This document shows, in pieces, positions 50,201-61,219 of a stretch of DNA of 64,000 nucleotides. Position numbers and translations under genes: made by a program. Where the stretch lies: NCBI GenBank assembly GCA_009741485.1, contig CM019218.1, forward strand, positions 33,852,387 through 33,916,386, read 5' to 3'. Within the stretch, counting starts at the first letter, position 1. Each line of letters opens with the position of its first letter. Under the pieces are notes generated by a model, which had not been told where the DNA came from, did not search any database, and saw nothing but the letters and a program-made list of their open reading frames with translations. The stretch is from Malurus cyaneus samueli (Eukaryota; Chordata; Aves; Passeriformes; Maluridae).

Positions 50201-53200
50201 ACTCATGGCCTGCAGCCAGTTCTTTCCCTGCAAACCTAAAAAAATTCCAACTTCTTTCAAAACCTCAGTGAGGCATAATTTCATGAAATCCTGCAGGTTT
50301 ATCAGAGGTGAAAGGCAAGGGATGAACACTGCAGCATGCACTGCACTCACTGATCTGCAACTTTTGCACCAGAGCACCTGCTCTGCCCGATAGGTTTTTC
50401 GAAACTGCAATACCACAAAGAACAGTTAAAAAAAATCTTTGCCATGGGAACCTGCTTGAACTAGTCCTTAGCGAGTAGCATTTGGAAAGACCTTATGTTT
50501 ACTTTCAGTAATTTTGCAGTGGTATTAGCTTCAGTAATTTTCAGTGGGTTGCAACACCACAGCATGGTGGTGGTGGCTGTGGCTTGAGTGTGGGCTGCAA
50601 AAATGTGTTCTGGGAATCTGGGACAACCACAGCTCAGCAGACTAATTTAAGGTTCTTGCAGGTTTCTCTGTACACACCGCAGTTGTGCTGCTAAGTACTC
50701 TCCGAGTAGAACCAGAGTCTTCTGGTCTGGTAATTTTCTTCTTTCCTGTCTTGTGTTTGGTTGAGGTATTCATCTTCCCAAATCATGGTAGCCAGGGCTC
50801 AGTAAAACCTTACAATGCACTGTCTTTGTGGAAAAAAACAAGAACTATTTGGGCGTATTTGTGCTCATTCTCACCAAGAACAGCAATGTTCACTGAAACA
50901 CATCTGTTTTGATGAATGTGTGACAGCCGACTTGAAAGGGCTTCCCAGGCTTGTGCTGTGGACACAACTCCCACAGCCCAGGAGGGTGACCCTTCCTACA
51001 GCTGGTGGCACACAGCCGTGCCAAGGGCTGGCTCTGCTCATTGCCTGACTCCCAGTGATGCTGCCCTCAAATCCTCTGTTAGGAGAAACAGAAACAGTGG
51101 ACAGGGGACTGTCCAGACACCTTGGCTACTTCCCACACAGCCTCCCAGTGGTGCAGCCAGAGACCTCCACTGGCCAGCCAGCCCCCTGTGCATGCCTCTC
51201 CTGGCCAGCTGGGAGTAACTGGACTTCAATTCAGTTGGTCACTCAGAAAATAAGTCAGTCATTTTAGCCAAATGAGGTCATTCTATTGCAGTATCCTAGC
51301 TAGGAAAGCTGAAGTGCTTCTCTGCACAAGCCTGCTTTCTACTCACTGCAGACTATTGCTTTTAAGCATATCACCTCTATTGCCTTCCATAATCTTTCAC
51401 AGGCTGTTTATGGCTGGCAGTGGCTGTTTGCCTCTGCCTCTTGGCAGCATGTTTCTGTTAGCAAGTGTCATGGACAGGGCTGACCAAAGTGTGGTGCATT
51501 TACAAAGACAGTCTTAAAGTCAGCAGCATTTCTGTGTTCTGACAATAAACTGTAAACTTAAGGTCACTTGCCATCTCTCACTTGCTGGTTTCTAGCAGAA
51601 TGATACATGTCAAAATGGAACACTTGTATTCTGGAGTGTCTTCATTTCAGTTTATTTGTCTGTTTAATCACTTATCACATTTATATGTAGACCTTTCTGA
51701 GATACATTATGAACTTCTACAGCAAGAAAATTCATACCCTCACTCTTTTCAATCCATGTGTTTGTGACCATGAGCCTACCTGTGTGCCTTATGGTAATAA
51801 ACATCAAATGTCTTAGCAAGTTTCAGTTAAATCTGATGCATAAGTGAGCATGTGAGATAAGCACTCCCTGTAATTTACATGAAAATGAGCTGCTGCGTAC
51901 AGTGAGAGAGGCCCAAATTATTGCCCTGCTGAGAAAACAGCAGTTAGTATTCACTTGCTCTGCTCTGGGAGGCACCTCCTGAGCCAACCCAAGTCCAGCT
52001 ACCAACCAGGAGGGTTTGTTATCCTTTCCTGTCCATCCAGAGACAGGAGAGAGGAGATTTATACAGTGGGATTTGTGCAATCTAACAAAAGCATATCCCT
52101 TTCTGTAGGTTCCATGGTAATTATCTACATGTGACCTGTTTAATAATTTACAGGATAAAATTATTCAGCCATGTGGTAGTTATATGGTATGTCCTTAATA
52201 TGTTTTAATTGCTGCTTATATCCAAGGATTTTTTATTCCACCGATAGCAATAAAGTCCTGACCACCAGCTGCTTTCTTACAATTCAGGGAAAAGCCGTAA
52301 CCTCAAGCCAAATTAGAGGCCAAACATGTTTTTCAATATTCAGTAATTCTACTAGCCTTTGCTATTTAAATTTATCTGCAGGACTATTCAGAAACAAACC
52401 CAACTCTGTGTTAGGTTCAGAATATTTTTCTTCATCTCCATGTGGATGCAAAAGTTATGCTCTCTCACTTCACCCCAACCTTTTCTCTGTTTTCTTTAAC
52501 ATGCTGACCACATCTTCTTGGGTCTCTGTAAGGTCTCAAAATAAGATCCTAATTCTGTATCTCTGTTCACAGAATATTCTTGAGATGAAAGTCTACGATG
52601 AAAATGCAGTTACTAAAGATGACCTCCTCTTCACTGTTCTCTTTGATGTTGCTAAAATCCAGCTTGGAGAAACTGTTCACTTGACATTTCAGCTAAATCC
52701 AAAGGTGAGGGATAAAAAAATGCCTTGGCCACAGGAAGGAAATACATTTTTTTATATTATATTACCTCTTAAATAACCTATTTCATAGCAATTATAGGTA
52801 GCAGGTTTCTTTCCCACTGGAATGCACTTCATATACCCTATGAAGTATCTTCCAAACCTTAATCAGCAAAACAGACAAGGACATGATCCTGAAAGCTTTT
52901 GCTAGCTCATCAAACCTCTTTCTTTTTCTGACACCAGTGTCACCTTTTTTCTCTCTTTCTTGGTACTCTGTTGATCAAATAGATTTGTTGGAAATACGAA
53001 ACTTCATCACAACTGCACAAAGTTTCTCTGTTAGAATTCTTTTCCTGGCACATGTGAGTGTGCATAAGCACTTGCGAGTTTGGGCATACTCTGGCACAGA
53101 TGTTGCAGTTTTCATTTAAACACTGATACCTTGGCCTGTAATTCTTTGGAATATACCTGCATGTAACAGAAAGATCCATAGTGACATGCTAAAACTTGTT

Positions 53201-56200
53201 GATGGCCAATTGCTCAAACTATTTCATTATTTCAGCGTGATACATGACGACTTTGTGGGATATGGGTATTCAGTTTCGATGCTTTTATAGATTTGCTGTT
53301 TCTCTGACTTTTCTTATACGGTACATAAGGATATTCAGCTCCACAGTGATTTTGGCAGGAAGACTACCTTAACTAGTTCTGGGATTGGTCGATGTATTGT
53401 CCGTGTTATAGGAGTCCTTTTGATCAGAAGAGTTGAGAATGCCCTCCTCTATACAGCAGTATTATTCTTCTGATAACATTACACAGTAAAAATCCAAGCC
53501 TTTAGACAGTTTAAAACCAACAGTTAATGCAGGCTTAGGACTGCCTGCCATTCTACTCAGCCTCACCACCAAACGGAACAAGCAGCACCTTGGGACTGAT
53601 GGTTAACAAAGGAGGAAGAACACTTTTCAAAATCACTCTAACTCAAATGCTTTCACTCCTCATAGTATACACTAGAGCAGGAAGATAATTTGGGTTGATT
53701 GAAGAACTCTTCCAGGAGCCAGAATAATAGTTGACAACCACAGCTAATGAGAATGAAAATTAATTCAGATGCTTATAATAAATTAATCTTTTACAGACAC
53801 AGGAGGTGCTAGAGGTTGAATTTACATCGGAGAGCATGTGAGTAACGTCCACATGGAACCATAGAAGTGTCCCTTTGAAAGCAGTCAAACACATGCTGGC
53901 ATTCAGTGTAATACAGTTAAAAATGTGCAGCATGACAGCAACAGCTGGTGTTGATCAAATTAGTTGCACATTGGCTAAAACTCATCATATTTCAGATGTC
54001 TCCCAAAATTAAAAATCAGTGACATGTTGGAGATTATGCTGGACGAGACAAACTTCAAGGAAAGCATTATTCCTTGGTGTTCATTTAAAGATGTATTTCA
54101 GTGATCTAGTTCTGATTGCATTTTTTTTTCTCTTTCAGACCAGTCCCTCCTGAAAAGCTTGTGACTAATGGTGTATTAGTGGTAATTTTAAACTATTGCT
54201 CTTCTATCTTTGTTTTCATTATAGTGATGGGAGTGGTGAATCTGGCAGGTGTCCCAAAACCACACTGCAGGCAAGGCTGAAGGGGAGGGAGATGGGGGTC
54301 AGACACAAGTTGCCATGCTGTTGTGCTGTTCCCTGTGGCAGGATGTGTTAGGAAAGAATGCACACAATCATTTGGGATACCCAAAGACCTGTTCACCACC
54401 ATTGGCTGACAGCAAGCCTCTTGATAAAGCCTGAAGAGCTCTTTTATTGACTTACCGCCTCTGTGCCATTCCTTTTGGGGACTTCTTTTGTGACTCCCTC
54501 ATGGGCATCCTGTTTTCCCCACTTCCATAGGATGATATGGAAGTTGCTTTTTCAGCTGCCCTTAACTCATTACTAAGAGGCGGTAGCGCTTGACTGTCCA
54601 GCTTCACCAAAGCAGGGCTGCAAGGACAGCCCTGTGATTTGGCCAACCCAGCAGTTTACTCTCAGGAGGCCTCAGCACACTCCCACTGCCCTCCTGTTAT
54701 TTCCCTTCTCTTCTCAGTCCCACACAAAAACACAACAATTTTTTTGTCATTTGAAACCTGACACATTTTCAGACTTCTAAAGTCTTTCTCTTAAGAGCCT
54801 AGCAAATGTGTTCCAGGCTCCAGGGACTCAGGTGATGAAAGACAGGCGGCAGTGAAGTGACTCAGATATAGCATTTTTTATATACTTTATTCTCTCATTA
54901 TTTATCCCTGCTACAGTCTCGTGAAATTTCCTGCTTGGAAGTCCGGGTGGACAACAGACAAGAAAAGAAAGAACCTTCAGGTTAGACTTCAAACTAGAAA
55001 CAAAACCTCCCTTATTTTATCATTAACTGGTTTTTGTTGGTTGGTTGGTTTGTTTGTGGGTTTTTTTTGTTTGTTTGTTTATAGTTTTTGTTGGGTTGGG
55101 TTGGTTTGGATTGGATTTTTTTGCTTGTATGTTGTTTTTTTTTGTTTGTTGTTTGTTTTGTTTTGTCATTTGCTTATTCAGTGATTTTCCTATTTTGTTC
55201 TTATAATTAGAGCATAGGAACTGGATGATTAGGAATGTATGTACAGGTTCACAAATCCAACACGTATAGTGTGTCTGTGCTAATTAACTATAAAGACTGG
55301 ACTTTGAAATTAAAGGGAATGATAAGATTCATATAAGAATTAATCTTATAAGTGCTGTAAAGTAGAAGTCAATATATATTTCTATCTCAACTTATATTTT
55401 GTCCAATTTGCCTATTAAAACATCTGCTGCAGCTGTTCAAGATTTTTGGTGTTTATTTTTTAATTGTTTGCTTTTCTTCTCCTTCTATTTCTTGTAATGT
55501 TCTCTTGTTGGATAAATAGAGTTTGGAAGCTTTTAGGCATTGTTGGAGGGTTTACATACAAAATTCTGAATGACCATTTAATGTTCCATTTCTGGGATCA
55601 TAGTCATTAACTTCTCTGTATATTTTTCATGGTTTTTTTTGTTGTTTATTTTTAGAAAAAGACTTCTTGTTTTCAGTGAAGGGATCATACGAGAAGAGCC
55701 AGACCCTGTCACTGGGCACTTTTTGGCAACCTGTGAAGCCCCTGAACTTCCATTACATCAAGTACAGCCTGTCAGAGCTGTGCATGGCTCTAGCAGAGAA
55801 GAAACCTCATTTCTGCTCGGTATGTGATCATTAGCTTGAGTAAGCACAGTAAACTCATGGTTTTCTACACTTGACTGAGGCAAATGGAAGGAGTTTGTAT
55901 TTTTAATTAAGAGCAATATTTCATGAACTTCAGCTCTGGAACATCAATTTAACTCCCTAAGACATACAAATATTAGATGACAACTTGAAAACAGCTGAAC
56001 AGGGACCTCATTTGAAAAACAGTAAGTTGGAGATAGTGCTTTTTATGGTTTATACATGAAATATTTTTCTACATTATAATTTATTTTTCAGAGTACTTCA
56101 GGTGAAGAGAAAAAAGACTGCCATGCATCCCTCACTATTCCTCTGGGTTCACTTCCATTCAGTGAGAAAGTGGCAGTAGCAAAGGTGATTGATATCAACT

Positions 56201-59200
56201 TCTTAGAATAAATGCTAAGCTATAGACCAAAAATCAATGGTGTGAGTTAATTAGATCAGTATGAAGTGGTGGTTTATATATCTAACTGTTAGTGCTCTTA
56301 GATTCCTAACAATTCCTAACATTATGGAGCTGTACATTTTAATTTGAACCAAACAGAACAAAAAATCAAGCCAAACACTTGAAAAGTGATTTCCATTACC
56401 ACTGGGAAAACTAATGCACATCAGAGCAAATGCAAATGATGAGGCAGGATGGAACACACTGGCAGAGGTGGTGTTGGTTTTTACAGTATACTGCTCCTTT
56501 TGGTATAAAATATTATGAATAAAATAAAGTAGAGTTGGAGGAGTTTTAAAATTTAGATGAATTTTCTAATTATTATGGCTTTGTGAGTCAGTATGGCTTT
56601 TAGAAAAAGAGAAGGGCTTCAGAGCTGATGCTAAAGAAAAAAACACATAATAATTTCCAGTGGGTTTTTTTTTTTTCCTAGGATGAGACAATCAATTTAC
56701 ATGTGAAGTCAAGTGACTGGTAAGAAATTCTGGTTTTGGGTTTTTTGGTAGTGAAAAAAAAAATTTGCCCAGCTTGTTTGCCTACTTACCTATTTCTGTA
56801 ACTAAGGGAGAAAGTATTTAGTCAATGATTATATTTACCTATTACCTACATGTTCATTACCCATGTCCACAAGGTGGTTAACTGTGCTAGGTGAATTTTC
56901 CTGTTATGCTACTATATAGGAGTGGGGAGAATAGTGTTTTCTGGCTATAACATCAGTAAAGCTATATATTTAGAAAAAGATGTGCTTACACTTTCCTTTC
57001 CTTACTTGAGAAGAATACAGAGTATTTGTTTTTATAAAATCTGGAGGTCCTGAGGCACAAAATCCTAAATAGTTCACTATTTAAAGTATCCACATATGGG
57101 TTGCAATATTTGTGTTAGACACTTCTTGAAAATCAGTGTAGTAATCAAGAAGATTTCTTTCTGTAAGATTTTGCTACCTTTTGCAGTTTATCAGCCTTTT
57201 CTCTACCTTATCTATACCATCTGTGATGTGTTTTTGTAAGGCCATAGTGGCAGCTTTTCTAAGCCTAACATAAGAGTTGCAACTTGTAAGTAGGGGTCCA
57301 GACATTAATTTTAAGTGATTATGCACACCCTATTTAACCCTGGGCTTTGTTTGAGGTCCAGAAATTTAGATGTTCGCTTGGAGTTTGATCTGTGTACGGA
57401 GGAGAAAAATTTCCTACAGAAAAGGAAGAAGTTTGTGGCTTCTGCTCTGAAACAAGCACTACATTTACAGCAAGACCTACAGAATCATGAGGTATGGGGA
57501 GGACCATAGGGACTGTGACATGCCAAGTAACAAGAATATGTTATGCTTGTAGCTGTTTGAATATTGTTCCTTAACTCACCCTGATAGATTCACTGCACCA
57601 TGAAAAGCACTGAGGAATGCTTTTCTGTATTTTCTACTTTAGATGAAGCAATGTGAGAGCCAGGGTAGTATCAAACCCTCTTGGTACACATTTCTCCAGA
57701 AACGTGATGCCATAATTAGGATTTTTTCTCTATTTCTTTATTCATCTGTGCATTACAGACTTGGATAGTCTGACTCTTTTAGCTGATCATTCAGTCACCA
57801 AGACTCCAGAGGTTATTTTACATTATCAGATTTTTGGATGGAGAAAATCTAACTGGTGGTGATGCACAATACTGGCTGATGAGAAGGTGTCTTATCACAG
57901 ACTCTTTCCTTTGGTGCTCATCTTCTCTGCTGTAATTCTTCAAACGGCACAAAGCCATTCAACATTTTTTCTCTCATCTGCCTGTCCGAGCTAGGGTTTG
58001 TATTTGTTCATGACCATGCTGGTGTGGGGCTGGCTGGTGCTTTAGTGGGGGAGCATGGTCTATGATCAGCAACCCGGAGAAATGAGGAAGTTTTCATTTT
58101 GAGGGTTGGTTTATTTTTTTTCACCTGATTTTTTTCCTTTGTCCAGGACAGCTGGACCAAAGGCATATTAGGTAATATATGACAACATGATTTTGGCATA
58201 ATAGATGATGCCTCTGCTCACAAACTGATCATATTACTACATTGTTTCTCATTAGCACAGTAGTTTCCATGAAAAGTAAAGCAGTTTCTTAAGAAATTTT
58301 AGGGGAAGTATTTCTAACTGTTATTTTCAGATTTTCCAGCAAGAGAATATTTCCTTATAGCCAGGTAAATCCAAATCAGAATACTTTGCTTTGACCTGAA
58401 ATGTTTGATTCAGGAAACTGTTGAACATTTCTTTGATGCAATTGCCTGGAAATGTGTGTGGAAAATGTCAACTGGCTCACCTTCTCTCGGTGGGTGTCTT
58501 AGAGAAATTTGTCTTCCTGTAACAGAATTTAGATTTCCATACAATCAGGCTTCATCACTGCAATTGTATTCTCTAGGTACTTTATAGGAAATGTAATCTA
58601 GCTATTGTGCTTGACTTACAAGCGAGGATGAGGTCTGCTCATTATCAAAATAGAACTCTCACAAGATGATGTTTTGCTAAGTAAAATGCAGTCTAATATT
58701 GAAATGCCTCAAAACAATAGGTTTTGAGCTGCTTTTATAAGCCAGCATGTAAAAATTTAGAATAAAATATAAATCATTTTGATGAAAATCCTCAAAATTA
58801 GTTAGATAACTCTTTTTTTCTTCAAAATACCCAGTTTTCTTTTTTTTTCCTCCCCTGCTTGGGGAAATGGTGAAATATGGGAATTTCTTGAGGGATTGAA
58901 ATGCTGCAGTTCACTCAGATCTGATCACTCGTGCTGATAAATGAAGCATTGCTTACCACTGCTGTGTTGATGACTAACAGGTACCAGTTGTAGCAGTCAT
59001 GACAACAGGAGGTGGCACCCGGGCACTGACATCTCTGTTAGGAAACCTGTTAGGTCTTCAAAAGCTGGGTCTCTTAGATGCTATTTCATACATCACTGGC
59101 TCATCTGGTTCAACATGGTAAGGAGACTATGAAGAAAGACATCACTCATTACCTCTATAATCTGCTGTGTGAGGTATTTATTCTCTTCATTTTGGTCAAG

Positions 59201-61219
59201 AAAGGTGTACTGCTTCAGTCTCTAACTTTTTTTATTGCTGCACTAGGAGCATATTGTCCAAGCCAGTGTATGGCCTCAGTGCTGCTAACAGGGAAGAAGA
59301 TTTTCCTTTATTCTTTGTTTCAGCTCCAGGATATTTCCTACTGAGTCATCCTGGTGCAAATCACAGCCTTGTGCATAAACCTTAACAGCAAAGAGGGGCT
59401 TTTTGCAAATCCTCAGATTTGGGAGGATTTGGGAGAGTCCTCTAAATCAAAAAATCTTTTCAGTAATCAACTGAGCCAAAAAGATGGTTTTAATGAATCT
59501 CAGTTAGTTCATTTGGTGTGAAAAGTGAAAATCTGAGTGAAAGTTTCTCTAGCATATGACAATGCACTTCCTTTCTTTTCCCCAGGACTTTGTCACATTT
59601 GTATCAGAGCACCGACTGGTCACACAAGGATCTATCAGGACCGATTGGTGAAGTCCGCAGGCATATGACCAAGTGCAAGCTAAGCTGCTTTTCCCCGGAG
59701 AGCCTGAAATACTATGCAAAAGAGCTAAAACTGCGGAAGCAAGAGGGATACCAGACCTCTAGCGTTGATTTTTGGGGGCTTCTGCTGGAAAAAGCATTAG
59801 ACGATGGGGTAGCATTTTTCCTATGTTTTCTCTAACAGCTACTGAGTATTGTTGTATGGAAAATGAAACTCCAGGGACAGATGCTAGCCTGACAGCATGC
59901 CAGCATTATCCAGCAGATGATTTCTGCTGACAAACAAAGGGGTTTTAGAATTGTTAAGATTGGGAAGGATCTCTGAGTCCAACCATTTTCCTATCACTGT
60001 CATGTTTACCACTAACCCATGTACCCAGATGCACATGGTTTGCCCATTTTCACAGTGATTCCACCATTTCCCTGGGGAGCCTGTTCCAATGCCGACCAGC
60101 CTTTCAGTGAAGAAATTTTTCCTAATATCCAATTTAAATCTCTCCTGGTACAAATTGAGTGTATTTCCTCCTGTTACTTGGAAGAAGAAACCAATTCCCC
60201 TGGTCTACAATCCTCTTTCAGGCAGTTGTAGAGAGTGATAAGGTCTCCTCTGCGCCTTCTTCTCTCCAGACTAAACAATACCAGCATAAATGTTTTGCTT
60301 TCTCCTTGGTTAAAAAAAAAAATGTTTTGACATAAATGAGTTGAGAGAATATGGAAATCAAGAGGGAAAACTATTTATTTCACTGTAATCTTGCAAGCCA
60401 AGACTGTGCCAAGAGGGTCCCTTGATTTTGCTCTGTCTTTTGTAAATTTGCAGAAAAATAACCACAAACTCTCAGATGAGCAACTGGCATTGAGTCAGGG
60501 TCAAAATCCCCTACCTATCTACATGATCCTCAACATCAAAGAAGATTACAGCCTTTCAGAGTTCAAAGGTGATGGCAAAAATGGGTTCATTCAGTGTTTA
60601 AATTATCTGCATTATCTGTTTCTGCATGTGCTGCAACATCTTGTGTTGCTGAACCATAGACTTTATAAGCTGTTTCCTTTCCTCCATAACTTCCTTTTCC
60701 ATTTCTAGACTTTCTGCCTAGGCTATGGGAGGAACTTCTTCAGGGCAGGAGAAATCTTGGGGAGGTGTTTACAAACAGCCAAGGTACTCGCAAGCCTTGG
60801 CTCCACATGTAGGGTGACTTAAGCTGACCCCTCTGGCTACTGACTTCATTTGTGCTCTGTCTGGAGAGGGTCATTGCAAAGTTCTGCATGAACAACCTGG
60901 CAGAACATTACTGAGTGGCTGACATCAGTTGAATGATAACTCTTTACCTGGGAAAGGACAGTCTATGGTGTCTCTGATAATATGGTTTGTCCTGCAGCTG
61001 CCTTTTTGCCTTTTCAGAGCCCTTCCAGCAGGGAAGTAGGGACAAGACTGAGATTTAAGAGTTTGTTTCATGTCTCTGCAGAATGGGTGGAGTTCACCCC
61101 TTATGAGGTCGGGTTCTTAAAATACGGCGCCTTCATTCGTGCAGAGGATTTTGGCAGCGAGTTCTTCATGGGTCGCCTGATGAAGAAGCTCCCTGAGTCC
61201 CGCATCTGTTTCATGAAAG
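38222..61219 (+). CDS. PLA2G4E: Gene C: PLA2G4E-like cytosolic phospholipase A2, exons 1-15 (3' end outside window)
   Basis: Same family and role as gene B. Exons: 38222-38248, 39909-39981, 49276-49412, 52573-52704, 53797-53837, 54139-54181, 54917-54980, 55656-55819, 56092-56184, 56682-56719, 57356-57491, 58981-59117, 59586-59808, 60454-60568, 61082-61219. They total 1561 nt, 520 codons plus one base, without a stop. Every exon equals its gene B counterpart in length except exon 8, which has one extra codon. A C2 domain (roughly residues 15-130) precedes the lipase domain. The oxyanion motif is intact (TTGGGTRAL) and the nucleophile is Ser358 in GSSGSTW. The exon encoding MWSSIF was not found before the window ends. 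The N-terminus [16 protein letters not shown] combines a possible myristoylation site with four cysteines. The first exon is inferred by analogy with gene B. Confidence 0.88.
39909..39981 (+). CDS. PLA2G4E: Gene C exon 2 (C2 domain start)
   Basis: 73 nt encoding [18 protein letters not shown] and LRKADL. Acceptor TCTGCAG, donor gtgagt, phase 1. The D of KADL is a likely Ca2+ ligand. The Cys-rich start differs from gene B (TEPSPCNLL). Confidence 0.88.
45641..45939 (-). mobile_element. Solo LTR remnant of an avian endogenous retrovirus, minus orientation
   Basis: On the minus strand it begins TGTCCTGGTTCAAGCTAAAA, followed by GGTTAATTTTTCC, and ends CCATTCCTAACCACA, giving TG...CA termini. A CAGTAAATTGTT...TCTCA stretch is shared with the LTR at 35823-36357. 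About 300 bp, shorter than a full LTR, no coding sequence. Confidence 0.7.
48372..48495 (+). mobile_element. CR1 LINE 3'-end fragment
   Basis: Contains GGGACGTGTCCCTGCCCACA, GGTTGGAATTAGATGG and a TTATGATTATGTGA tail, the CR1 3' terminus in + orientation. It lies near the right end of gene C intron 2. Confidence 0.85.
49276..49412 (+). CDS. PLA2G4E: Gene C exon 3 (C2 domain)
   Basis: 137 nt: [16 protein letters not shown] and [18 protein letters not shown]. Loop 2 has Asp in place of the usual Asn (KDP against KNP in gene B). Acceptor TACAG, donor gtaaga, phase 0. Confidence 0.92.
49413..52572 (+). other. Gene C intron 3, 3.2 kb
   Basis: No exon, RNA gene or clear transposon recognised. Open frames up to about 150 codons (for example 49944-50393) show no domain or family resemblance. 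Confidence 0.7.
52573..52704 (+). CDS. PLA2G4E: Gene C exon 4 (C2 domain, loop 3)
   Basis: 132 nt: [18 protein letters not shown] and [16 protein letters not shown]. Loop 3 is D-E-N, as in cPLA2-alpha (D-A-N), rather than D-E-D as in gene B. Donor gtgagg. Confidence 0.93.
53797..53837 (+). CDS. PLA2G4E: Gene C exon 5
   Basis: 41 nt encoding [13 protein letters not shown], phase 2, donor gtgagt. Counterpart of gene B exon 5. Confidence 0.88.
54139..54181 (+). CDS. PLA2G4E: Gene C exon 6
   Basis: 43 nt encoding [14 protein letters not shown], acceptor TTTCAG, donor gtaatt. Counterpart of gene B exon 6. Confidence 0.9.
54917..54980 (+). CDS. PLA2G4E: Gene C exon 7
   Basis: 64 nt encoding [21 protein letters not shown], phase 1, donor gttaga. 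Same length as gene B exon 7; the second half is more charged. Confidence 0.88.
55656..55819 (+). CDS. PLA2G4E: Gene C exon 8 (variable linker)
   Basis: 164 nt including [20 protein letters not shown] and [18 protein letters not shown]. Acceptor TTTAG, donor gtatgt, phase 0. One codon longer than in gene B. Confidence 0.9.
56092..56184 (+). CDS. PLA2G4E: Gene C exon 9
   Basis: 93 nt: [20 protein letters not shown]. Acceptor TTTTTCAG, donor gtgatt, phase 0. Confidence 0.9.
56682..56719 (+). CDS. PLA2G4E: Gene C exon 10
   Basis: 38 nt encoding [12 protein letters not shown] plus two bases of a Trp codon. A T tract and CCTAG precede it; donor gtaaga. Confidence 0.88.
57356..57491 (+). CDS. PLA2G4E: Gene C exon 11 (lipase domain start)
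   Basis: 136 nt: [20 protein letters not shown] and [15 protein letters not shown]. The acceptor must be TTTGAG ending at 57355; the CAG six bases downstream would join the split codon as TGA. Donor gtatgg. Confidence 0.88.
58981..59117 (+). CDS. PLA2G4E: Gene C exon 12 (catalytic serine and oxyanion motif)
   Basis: 137 nt, residues 317-361 plus two bases of Trp362. Contains the intact TTGGGTRAL motif and nucleophile Ser358 (TCT 59104-59106) in GSSGSTW. Acceptor AACAG, donor gtaagg. Confidence 0.94.
59586..59808 (+). CDS. PLA2G4E: Gene C exon 13 (lipase domain)
   Basis: 223 nt: [20 protein letters not shown] and [16 protein letters not shown]. Acceptor CCCCAG, donor gtagca, phase 0. Confidence 0.93.
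59943..60292 (-). mobile_element. CR1 LINE 3'-end fragment
   Basis: Reverse complement of the CR1 3' end: TTGGGAAGGATCTCTGAGTC, GGGGAGCCTGTTCCAATGC, TTTTTCCTAATATCCAATTT, AAGGTCTCCTCTGCGCCTTC, TCTCCAGACTAAACAA. It fills about half of intron 13 of gene C. Confidence 0.93.
60454..60568 (+). CDS. PLA2G4E: Gene C exon 14 (lipase domain)
   Basis: 115 nt: [20 protein letters not shown] and the end YSLSEFK. Acceptor TTGCAG, donor gtgatg, phase 1. Confidence 0.93.
61082..61219 (+). CDS. PLA2G4E: Gene C exon 15 (lipase domain, shared tract)
   Basis: 138 nt: [19 protein letters not shown] and [19 protein letters not shown]. Bases 61123-61202 are identical to gene B 28760-28839. Acceptor CTGCAG, donor gtgatg, phase 1. 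Confidence 0.94.

Noticed and set aside
52189..52776. 195-codon frame read as a separate gene
   Set aside because: Only its middle (52573-52704) is real: gene C exon 4. The ends are intron read-through.
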